From NCBI RefSeq assembly GCF_030523985.1, contig NZ_JAUNHK010000114.1, forward strand, positions 1-7,337: 7,337 bases of DNA. The letters are read 5' to 3'. The number at the start of each line of letters is the position of its first letter. Position 1 is the first letter of the stretch. Both the position numbers and the translations under genes were made by a program. The notes beneath the pieces were generated by a model. That model did no database searches. It had not been told where the DNA came from and worked only from the letters and a program-made list of their open reading frames with translations. Origin of the DNA: Deinococcus sp. Its GTDB lineage: Bacteria > Deinococcota > Deinococci > Deinococcales > Deinococcaceae. Below, in pieces: positions 1-7,337 of the stretch.

Positions 1-578
1 CCAAACTGCTCCCCCTGCTCGCCCTCCCCGTCCTCTTCCTCGCCTCCTGCGGCGGTCCTTCCATCCCCAGCACCACGACCCCCAGCGCCGTCGGCTCCAA
101 CACCACCAGCGCCCTGCCCACCCCCGTCAACACCATCAAGGACGCGGGCAGCCAGTCGCGCAGCAGCGAAGAACAGGCCGTTTTCGAACAGCTCAACGCG
201 GCCCGTGCCACGGGCCGCACCTGCGGTTCCAAGTTCATGCCCGCCGCCCCCGCCGTCACCTGGAACGGCTACCTCGCCGCCGCCGCCAAGACCCACGCCG
301 AGGACATGGCCGCCAAGGGCTACTTCGGCCACAAGTCCCCCGATGGCCGCACCCCTTCGATGCGTGCCGAAGCCGCTGGCTACAACGGCTGGGTGGAAAT
401 CGGTGAGAACATCGCCGCCGGGTACACCGTGCGCGACGTGATCCAGGGCTGGCTCGACAGCCCCAGCCACTGCGAAACGCTGATGGACCCCGCGCTGAAG
501 GAAGTGGGCATGAGCTACGTGTACAAGCCCGGCAGCAAGTTCGGCACCTACTGGGTGCAGGACTTCGGCACCCGCTGA
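1..578 (+). CDS. CAP/SCP-domain lipoprotein (YkwD-like), 5' partial
   Basis: The frame is open from base 3 to a TGA at 576-578; the start codon lies before the window. The first visible residues form a hydrophobic signal segment ending in a lipobox L-A-S-C, with the Cys codon at 48-50, so the product is probably a lipid-anchored, exported protein. A Ser/Thr/Pro-rich linker (about 51-170) leads to a CAP domain filling the rest. Diagnostic CAP elements are visible: HAEDMAAKGYFGH (His codons 294 and 330), GENIAAG (Glu codon 405) and WLDSPSHCETLM (His codon 468). Cys codons 222 and 471 sit near the two ends of the domain and could form a disulfide. Bacterial CAP proteins are extracellular and mostly of unknown activity, so only family and location are claimed. 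The ATG at 237 lies inside the domain and is not the start. A strong terminator follows, so the gene is transcriptionally separate from treZ. Confidence 0.88.
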   Translation, partial: KLLPLLALPVLFLASCGGPSIPSTTTPSAVGSNTTSALPTPVNTIKDAGSQSRSSEEQAVFEQLNAARATGRTCGSKFMPAAPAVTWNGYLAAAAKTHAEDMAAKGYFGHKSPDGRTPSMRAEAAGYNGWVEIGENIAAGYTVRDVIQGWLDSPSHCETLMDPALKEVGMSYVYKPGSKFGTYWVQDFGTR

Positions 579-586
579 AGTGAAAA

Positions 587-618
587 GGCGCATCGAAGGG
601 CCTGAAGCCTTCTGCGCC
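587..618 (+). other. Imperfect hairpin after the CAP gene stop
   Basis: GGCGCA-TC-GAAGG (587-599) pairs with CCTTC-TGCGCC (608-618), leaving a two-base bulge and an 8-nt loop. It begins 9 nt after the stop codon and no T-run follows, so on its own it is not a convincing terminator. It lies 16 nt before the strong terminator hairpin and may protect the 3' end of the mRNA. The pairing is seen directly; the role is inferred. Confidence 0.4.
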
Positions 619-634
619 ACTTGAACCAAACATC

Positions 635-681
635 GGATTGGGCGACCCAGTGAGGGGGGTCGCCCAATCCTCCTTTTGCTT
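635..681 (+). terminator. Rho-independent terminator of the CAP gene
   Basis: A perfect 14-bp stem, GGATTGGGCGACCC (635-648) with GGGTCGCCCAATCC (657-670), closes on an 8-nt loop and is followed at once by a T-rich stretch (TCCTTTTGCTT, 671-681). It lies 57 nt after the CAP stop codon and 136 nt before the treZ start, so it should insulate the trehalose operon from upstream transcription. Confidence 0.9.
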
Positions 682-700
682 GCTGCCCTGTCCCTCCACC

Positions 701-761
701 TTGACCAAATCCAGAGAAATTCCTGTCGGGACATCCTGGGCAGGCTCTGGCTGGTTAGGGT
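701..761 (+). promoter_or_regulatory. Candidate promoter region for treZY (weak)
   Basis: Because a terminator precedes treZ, the operon needs its own promoter within 682-816. The best single elements are a -35-like TTGACC at 701-706 and a -10-like TAGGGT (TANNNT) at 756-761, but they are 49 nt apart and cannot be one promoter. No well-spaced partner is visible for either. A small palindrome TGTC-GG-GACA lies at 724-733. The exact transcription start cannot be assigned from sequence. Confidence 0.25.
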
Positions 762-773
762 AGGGCGTCCGGG

Positions 774-792
774 TACAGCCACCTCCGCTGTA
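774..792. promoter_or_regulatory. Inverted repeat in the treZ leader, possible operator
   Basis: TACAGC (774-779) and GCTGTA (787-792) are perfect inverted half-sites around a 7-nt centre, 24 nt before the treZ ATG. It could be a regulator site or a small leader hairpin close to the ribosome binding site. Six-base arms arise by chance fairly often, so this is tentative. Confidence 0.25.
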
Positions 793-806
793 TTGCGCCG
801 GAATTT

Positions 807-812
807 GAGGAG
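807..812 (+). promoter_or_regulatory. Shine-Dalgarno site of treZ
   Basis: GAGGAG sits 4 nt before ATG 817. This fixes the treZ start there rather than at any in-frame codon further upstream, which would overlap the terminator tail and have no ribosome binding site. Confidence 0.8.
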
Positions 813-816
813 AGCC

Positions 817-2610
817 ATGACCCATATCCCCCAGCCCGCCCCGACGACAGCCCACGACCCCCGCACCCGCCTGGGCGCTCATCCGCTGCCTGACGGCTCC
901 GGCACCCGCTTTCGCCTGTGGAGCAGCCGCGCTCAGACGGTGGCGGTGCGGGTGGACGGCACCGAGTACACCATGCCCTCGCTGGGGTCGGGCGTCTACG
1001 AACTGGTGCTGCCCGTCGGCCCCGGCGCACGCTACATCTTCGTGCTGGACGGGCAGGCAGTTCCCGACCCCTACGCCCGCTCGCTGCCGGACGGCGTTCA
1101 CGCCGAGGCCGAAGTGGTCAACTTGGAGGCGTACCCGTGGCAGCACACGGGCTGGCAGGGCGTGAAGCTGCGCGACTGCGTGTTTTATGAGCTGCACATC
1201 GGCACCTTTACCCCCGAAGGCACCTACCGCGCCGCGATGGAGAAGCTGCCTTACCTCAAGGAACTGGGCGTGACCGCGCTGCAAATTATGCCGCTGGCGG
1301 CCTTTGACGGAGGGCGTGGCTGGGGCTATGACGGGGTCGCCTTCTACGCTCCGTTTGCCCCCTATGGGCGGCCCGAAGACCTGATGGCCTTTGTGGACGC
1401 CGCGCACGGCCTGGGCCTGGGCGTCTTTCTGGACGTGGTGTACAACCATTTCGGGCCTGCGGGCAACTACCTGACCACCTACTCGCCCAGCTATTTCACC
1501 GACCGCTTTTCGAGTCCCTGGGGCGCGGGGCTGGACTTTGCCGAAGTCCACATGCGCCGCTACGTCACGGGCAACGCCCGCATGTGGCTGCGCGACTACC
1601 GTTTCGACGGCTTGCGGCTGGACGCCACCCCCGCCATGAACGACGACAGCCCCACCCACATCCTGACCGAACTGGCGGGCGAGGTTCACCGTCTGGGCGG
1701 CACCCATCTGCTGCTCGCCGAAGACCACCGCAACTGGCCCGAACTGATTACGCAGTACAAACTGGACGGCATCTGGACCGACGACTTTCACCATGAAGTG
1801 CGCGTGACGCTGACGGGCGAGCAAGAAGGCTACTACGCGGGCTACCGGGGCGGCGCGCAGGCCCTGGCCTACACCATCCGCCGGGGCTGGCGCTACGAGG
1901 GGCAGTTCTGGGACGTGAAGGGCGAGGAACACGAGCGCGGGCGGCCCTCGGATGGCCTGGAAGCCCCCAACTTCGTCTACTGCATCCAGAACCACGACCA
2001 GATCGGCAACCGCGCCCAGGGTGAGCGGCTGCACCAGTCGGACGGCGTGACGCTGCCCAAAGTGCGGGGAGCCGCCGCGCTGCTGCTGACGCTGCCCATG
2101 ACCCCGCTGCTGTTCCAGGGGCAGGAGTGGGCCGCCAGCACGCCGTTTCAGTTTTTCAGCGACCACGCGGGCGACTTGGGCCACGCCGTCACCGAGGGCC
2201 GCAAAAAGGAATTCGGCTCTTTCAGCGGCTTCAGCGGCGAGGACGTCCCCGACCCCCAGGCCGAGCAGACTTTCCTGAATTCCAAACTGAACTGGGCCGA
2301 GCGGGAAAGCGGCGAATGCGCCCAGACCTTGAGCCTGTACCGCGAGTTGCTGCGGCTGCGGCGCGAAGACCCTGTGCTGCAAAACCGCCAGCGCGAAAAC
2401 CTGACCACGGGCCACGACGGCGACGTGCTGTGGGTTCGCACCGTGACGGACAGGGGCGAGCGCCTGCTGCTCTGGAACGTGGGCGAGCAGACGCGGGCCG
2501 CCGCCGACCTGTCCCTGCCCTTCCCCCCGCCCCCGCACCTGCTGCTGCACACCGAGAACCGCACTGAGCCGGAGCTGCGTGCCGGAGAAGCCGTCCTCCT
2601 GGGAAACTGA
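817..2610 (+). CDS. treZ: Malto-oligosyltrehalose trehalohydrolase TreZ
   Basis: This is a 597-residue cytoplasmic GH13 enzyme that hydrolyses the alpha-1,4 bond next to the terminal trehalose of maltooligosyl-trehalose, freeing trehalose. An N-terminal beta-sandwich of the isoamylase-N/CBM48 type (about residues 15-105) is followed by the TIM barrel and a C-terminal beta domain (about 510-597). Visible GH13 landmarks are DVVYNH (206-211), nucleophile Asp269 in DGLRLDAT, acid/base Glu302 in LLAEDHRN, and third carboxylate Asp394 in QNHDQIGN; their order and spacing match the family. WTDDFHHE (320-327) is typical of TreZ and separates it from branching enzymes. Length and sequence closely resemble D. 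radiodurans TreZ, whose crystal structure is known, as recalled from memory. The start is set by the GAGGAG site. It is first in an operon with treY, which supplies its substrate, and there is no sign of truncation. Confidence 0.97.
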   Translation: MTHIPQPAPTTAHDPRTRLGAHPLPDGSGTRFRLWSSRAQTVAVRVDGTEYTMPSLGSGVYELVLPVGPGARYIFVLDGQAVPDPYARSLPDGVHAEAEVVNLEAYPWQHTGWQGVKLRDCVFYELHIGTFTPEGTYRAAMEKLPYLKELGVTALQIMPLAAFDGGRGWGYDGVAFYAPFAPYGRPEDLMAFVDAAHGLGLGVFLDVVYNHFGPAGNYLTTYSPSYFTDRFSSPWGAGLDFAEVHMRRYVTGNARMWLRDYRFDGLRLDATPAMNDDSPTHILTELAGEVHRLGGTHLLLAEDHRNWPELITQYKLDGIWTDDFHHEVRVTLTGEQEGYYAGYRGGAQALAYTIRRGWRYEGQFWDVKGEEHERGRPSDGLEAPNFVYCIQNHDQIGNRAQGERLHQSDGVTLPKVRGAAALLLTLPMTPLLFQGQEWAASTPFQFFSDHAGDLGHAVTEGRKKEFGSFSGFSGEDVPDPQAEQTFLNSKLNWAERESGECAQTLSLYRELLRLRREDPVLQNRQRENLTTGHDGDVLWVRTVTDRGERLLLWNVGEQTRAAADLSLPFPPPPHLLLHTENRTEPELRAGEAVLLGN

Positions 2611-2653
2611 GAGCGGTCAAGCCGCCTCACCCCTCCAAGCCATTAGCTGCCTG

Positions 2654-2660
2654 AAAGGAA
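2654..2660 (+). promoter_or_regulatory. Shine-Dalgarno site of treY
   Basis: AAAGGAA ends 6 nt before ATG 2667. An in-frame TGA at 2652-2654 blocks any start further upstream, so this is the first usable start. The 56-nt gap after treZ has no convincing terminator, consistent with co-transcription. Confidence 0.75.
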
Positions 2661-2666
2661 ACCCTC

Positions 2667-5508
<2,842 letters not shown>

Positions 5509-5510
<2 letters not shown>

Positions 5511-5577
5511 CCGTCTGACTGTCTAACCGCTGCCAAGGGGCTTTGAGCGGTTAGACCGTTTGACCGTTCGACGTTTA
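5509..5577. repeat. Array of GACCGTYT octamers flanking a hairpin
   Basis: Two consecutive octamers, GACCGTCT (5509-5516) and GACTGTCT (5517-5524), precede the hairpin centred near 5539. Three more follow in register after it: GACCGTTT (5554-5561), GACCGTTC (5562-5569) and GACGTTTA (5570-5577). The first octamer includes two bases of the treY stop codon, and the last runs into the palindromic element. The pattern is read directly; its origin and function are unknown. Confidence 0.6.
5521..5556. terminator. Hairpin between convergent treY and coaX, possible bidirectional terminator
   Basis: GTCTAACCGCT (5521-5531) and AGCGGTTAGAC (5546-5556) form a perfect 11-bp stem that starts 10 nt after the treY stop. 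CCAAG/CTTTG bases in the loop can lengthen it across a small bulge. No long T-run follows on either strand (CCGTTT on the plus side), so it is not a textbook intrinsic terminator, but its place between converging genes suits 3'-end formation for treY. Confidence 0.5.
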
Positions 5578-5694
5578 GAGCATTTGACAGAATGAGACTT
5601 GCGTTCTCGACCCTCTCCCCTCGTGGGAGAGGGCCTCGCGCAGCGCGGGGTGAGGGGGCGCCCAGACCAATTTCTTACGTCAAATGCTTTAGAC
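5573..5694. repeat. Palindromic MITE/REP-like element, about 122 bp
   Basis: Outer arms GTTTAGAGCATTTGAC (5573-5588) and GTCAAATGCTTTAGAC (5679-5694) are inverted repeats matching at 14 of 16 positions; the core GCATTTGAC/GTCAAATGC is perfect and both mismatches would be G-U pairs in RNA. Inside is a perfect 9-bp hairpin, CCCTCTCCC (5611-5619) with GGGAGAGGG (5625-5633), then the near-palindrome CCTCGCGCAGCGCGGGG (5634-5650) and palindrome GGGCGCCC (5656-5663). The CCCTCTCCC...GGGTGAGGG type of core is, from memory, widespread as dispersed intergenic repeats in high-GC bacteria, and Deinococcus is rich in small noncoding repeats. There is no ORF of its own and I see no clear target-site duplication. 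It ends 10 nt before the coaX stop codon. Membership of a repeat family is inferred. Confidence 0.6.
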
Positions 5695-5704
5695 CATTCC
5701 CCAC

Positions 5705-6481
5705 TTAACGACTCGCCCAGAGTTCGACCAGACCCCGCAGCGTCAGTGTTTCGTCGTAATAGTCGATTTCCTGGCAGATGCCCTGCACGGTACGCGAAAA
5801 GCCGCCCGTGGCGATGGTCACGACCTCGCCCGGCAACTCCGACTGTATGCGGCGCAGCAGGCCGTCTACCATCTCGGCATAGCCGAACACCAGCCCGGAT
5901 TGCAGCGCGTGGACGGTATTTCTGCCGATGGCCTTTTCGGGGGCGCTGAGGGTAATGCGCGGCAGTTTGGCGGCTCGGGAAAACAGGGCGTCGGCGCTGA
6001 CCTGCGCTCCCGTTGCCAGCACGCCGCCCAGAAAGCGCCGCCCGCGTCCAATCACGTCGAAGTTGGTGGACGTGCCGAAATCCACGACCACCGCGTAGTC
6101 GTGGCTGCCCAGGTATTTTTCTGCCCCGAACAGGTTGCACAGTCGGTCGGCACCCACCGCGTCGGGCTGGTCGAGTTCGACGGTCACGTCGGGCAGGTTG
6201 GCGGCGCTCACGGCAAAAGCGTCAATCATGAAGTGCCGCTTGAGCGCCAGCGCGTAGTTTTCGCCCACCGGGGGAGCCACGCTGCTCAGCACGGCGGCGT
6301 GCGGAATCGGCGCACCAGCCAGAGCAAACAGCCCGTGCAGTTGCAGGGCGAGGTCGTCGGGGAGCACGTCACGGTTGGTCCTGACCCGCCAGGTATGGGT
6401 GAGGTTCAGCGATTCGTCGGCCAGACCCAGCACAGTGCTGGTGTTGCCGATGTCTGCGGCGAGCAGGGGAAAAGCAGGCAC
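5705..6481 (-). CDS. coaX: Type III pantothenate kinase CoaX
   Basis: This 258-residue cytoplasmic enzyme of the ASKHA fold (formerly called Baf) phosphorylates pantothenate with ATP to 4'-phosphopantothenate, the first step of CoA synthesis. Family motifs are in order: DIGNT (10-14) for phosphate binding, GADR (110-113) with Asp112 as the expected catalytic base, VVVDFGTSTNFDVI with Asp134 and Thr137, the Gly-rich GRRFLGGVLATG loop, and TGGFS (225-229) on the adenosine side. The length is normal. The start is GTG at 6481-6479, because DIGNT must lie near the N-terminus and no other suitable start precedes it. No Shine-Dalgarno site is present, but a TACAAT box lies 7 nt upstream, indicating a leaderless mRNA. 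Type III kinases are known not to be feedback-inhibited by CoA. The gene converges on treY and lies 109 nt after the exported-protein gene on the same strand. Confidence 0.95.
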   Translation of the reverse strand: MPAFPLLAADIGNTSTVLGLADESLNLTHTWRVRTNRDVLPDDLALQLHGLFALAGAPIPHAAVLSSVAPPVGENYALALKRHFMIDAFAVSAANLPDVTVELDQPDAVGADRLCNLFGAEKYLGSHDYAVVVDFGTSTNFDVIGRGRRFLGGVLATGAQVSADALFSRAAKLPRITLSAPEKAIGRNTVHALQSGLVFGYAEMVDGLLRRIQSELPGEVVTIATGGFSRTVQGICQEIDYYDETLTLRGLVELWASR

Positions 6482-6488
6482 AGCGAGG

Positions 6489-6494
6489 ATTGTA
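6489..6494 (-). promoter_or_regulatory. -10 box of a probable leaderless coaX promoter
   Basis: On the minus strand TACAAT (fits TANNNT) ends 7 nt before the GTG start, so transcription would begin at or within a base or two of the start codon. The lack of a ribosome binding site agrees with this. No good -35 is visible; the expected place (about 6511-6518) reads TCTCTC-like and lies inside one arm of the 6503-6541 inverted repeat. Confidence 0.55.
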
Positions 6495-6502
6495 GAGGGT
6501 TC

Positions 6503-6541
6503 GGCCCCGAAAGAGAGAAAGCGGGTCTCTCGTTCGGGGCC
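6503..6541. other. Large inverted repeat upstream of coaX
   Basis: GGCCCCGAAAGAGAGA (6503-6518) and TCTCTCGTTCGGGGCC (6526-6541) are 16-bp inverted arms with one mismatch and a 7-nt centre. It lies after the stop of the minus-strand upstream gene and just before the coaX -10 box. As RNA it would be a strong hairpin able to end transcription from the upstream gene, but no T-run follows on the minus strand. As DNA it could be an operator over the -35 zone. The structure is certain; the role is not. Confidence 0.6.
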
Positions 6542-6548
6542 GGGGCTG

Positions 6549-6596
6549 TGTTGGGGGCTTACTGTACTGAAGTCTTACTGGGCTGGGGGCTTACTG
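6549..6596 (-). repeat. Three-copy 16-bp tandem repeat at a gene's 3' end
   Basis: Read on the minus strand, three 16-bp units follow each other exactly: CAGTAAGCCCCCAGCC (6596-6581), CAGTAAGACTTCAGTA (6580-6565) and CAGTAAGCCCCCAACA (6564-6549). All share CAGTAAG, and units one and three share 13 bases. The TAA of the first unit is the stop codon of the upstream gene, so its last codon (CAG, Gln) is also part of the repeat. Confidence 0.75.
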
Positions 6597-7331
6597 GAAG
6601 GACGCCAGATTCAGGCCCACGCTGTAGGCGCAGTTGCTGTCGGCCTCGGTGCGGATAAGCAGGTCTACCTTGTCACTGGCCCCCACACCGGCTTCGAGAG
6701 GCTTGAAGTAGTAGACCAACGTGCCGCTCCACTTGCCTGCCGCGTCGGCGGCGAAGTCGTTGACATAGCTGCGCCGGGCCGGGGCGACCAGCTTGCCGTC
6801 GGCGGTCCGCAGGCGCACCAGATAGGCGTCACGGGCCTTTTCGCTCGGCAGCCCCTGCACGGCGATGTCGATTCTCAGTTCGCCGTCGGCCTGCCGTCCC
6901 TGGGACAGTTCGGCCCCCAGCGCGTCGGCGGCGCTGAGGTTCTTGAACGCGTCGCGGGCGGTCACGGCCTGAAAGTAGAGTTGGTCGGCCTGTCCGCTGG
7001 CGGTGACGGTGACCGGGCGGCTGCTCTGGGCAAAGTTGGTCGGTGCCGCCAGCCAGTCGGTCACGCACTGCGCGCCGCCGTCGAACACCTTGACACTCTC
7101 GGGGCCGGAGACGAACTGGCCGTTTTCGACCTTCAGGTTGACCGTCTGGTAGGTGGGCACCACGTCGCGGCGACCATAGGCCCCGTCAATCACGTTCTTG
7201 GCGGTGGTTTCTTCGAGCTTGGGCACCCACGCGAACGCGGGAGCAGAGAGCAGGGCAGTGGCGGCCAGCAACAAGAATCTACGCCTTACGGCCTGATAAA
7301 AGTCATGAGAGCAGACGTTAGTGGAGATCAC
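6591..7331 (-). CDS. Exported protein of unknown function
   Basis: I do not recognise the family. From the GTG at 7331-7329 the frame gives 246 residues ending at TAA 6593-6591. A Sec-type signal peptide is clear: basic RRR (16-18), hydrophobic LLLAATALL, and a probable cleavage after APAFA at residue 34, leaving a mature protein of about 212 residues. It is acidic to neutral and looks beta-rich, with only two Cys (89 and 234), which could form a disulfide linking the two ends of the domain. No membrane segment, lipobox or catalytic motif is seen. The N-terminus is doubtful: the GTG start gives an unusually long n-region, the frame stays open to the window edge, and an ATG at 7306 one frame away has promoter-like spacing (see findings). 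It lies upstream of coaX on the same strand, but the spacer suggests separate transcription. Confidence 0.75.
   Translation of the reverse strand: MISTNVCSHDFYQAVRRRFLLLAATALLSAPAFAWVPKLEETTAKNVIDGAYGRRDVVPTYQTVNLKVENGQFVSGPESVKVFDGGAQCVTDWLAAPTNFAQSSRPVTVTASGQADQLYFQAVTARDAFKNLSAADALGAELSQGRQADGELRIDIAVQGLPSEKARDAYLVRLRTADGKLVAPARRSYVNDFAADAAGKWSGTLVYYFKPLEAGVGASDKVDLLIRTEADSNCAYSVGLNLASFQ
7315..7320 (-). promoter_or_regulatory. Candidate -10 box near the exported-protein gene
   Basis: Minus-strand TAACGT (fits TANNNT) ends 8 nt before an ATG at 7306-7304, nearly the same geometry as the coaX promoter. That ATG is one frame off the long reading frame and meets a TAA after six codons, so the site is either chance or marks the true start of a frameshifted gene. 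The short hexamer makes chance quite possible. Confidence 0.25.
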
Positions 7332-7337
7332 TTTGGG

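Noticed and set aside
676..816. Upstream in-frame extension of treZ
   Set aside because: It would start in the terminator tail with no ribosome binding site; GAGGAG before ATG 817 and the known TreZ length support the shorter form.
256..2550. Long open frame on the minus strand (764 codons) opposite treZ
   Set aside because: It runs antisense through treZ, the terminator and part of the CAP gene, has low-complexity composition typical of high-GC antisense frames, and shows no domain motifs.
5573..5694. CRISPR array
   Set aside because: The repeats are nested inverted repeats, not evenly spaced direct repeats with unique spacers, and no cas gene is present.
5523..6140. 205-codon minus-strand frame overlapping the coaX 3' half and the repeat region
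   Set aside because: It reads coaX out of frame and then translates the palindromic repeat; the CARPSPTRGEG-type string is a familiar artefact of such repeats.
5900..6658. 252-codon plus-strand frame opposite coaX
   Set aside because: Antisense to a well-supported coaX and without any motif.

Overview
The window looks like chromosomal DNA of a Deinococcus species close to, but not identical with, D. radiodurans. G+C is high by eye. The trehalohydrolase and pantothenate kinase translations match the D. radiodurans proteins closely as I recall them, with scattered substitutions. At least one gene has a -10 box placed directly against its start codon, the leaderless arrangement common in Deinococcus. 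The species call is an inference from memory; no search was run.

Layout: (1) 1-578, + strand: the 3' part of a secreted CAP/SCP-domain lipoprotein, cut by the window edge and closed by a strong intrinsic terminator (635-681). (2) 817-5510, + strand: a two-gene trehalose operon, treZ then treY, separated by 56 nt, each with its own Shine-Dalgarno site. (3) 5511-5704: a short convergent intergenic region dense in repeats. It holds tandem octamers around an 11-bp hairpin, followed by a roughly 122-bp palindromic, MITE/REP-like element. (4) 5705-6481, - strand: coaX, type III pantothenate kinase, probably leaderless. (5) 6482-6590: a compact spacer with a 16-bp-arm inverted repeat and a three-copy 16-bp tandem repeat. 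(6) 6591-7331, - strand: an exported protein of unknown function with an uncertain 5' end.

TreY converts the reducing end of maltodextrin into a terminal trehalose unit and TreZ releases free trehalose, so the two genes form one pathway from glycogen or maltodextrin to a compatible solute. CoaX makes the first committed intermediate of CoA and is not obviously linked to it. No debranching enzyme (treX) lies in the window.

I see no new multi-gene system. The points worth a second look are small-scale: the repeat-packed treY/coaX junction, the frame-closing 16-bp tandem repeat, the leaderless coaX promoter beside a large inverted repeat, and a possible one-base frameshift at the start of the last gene.
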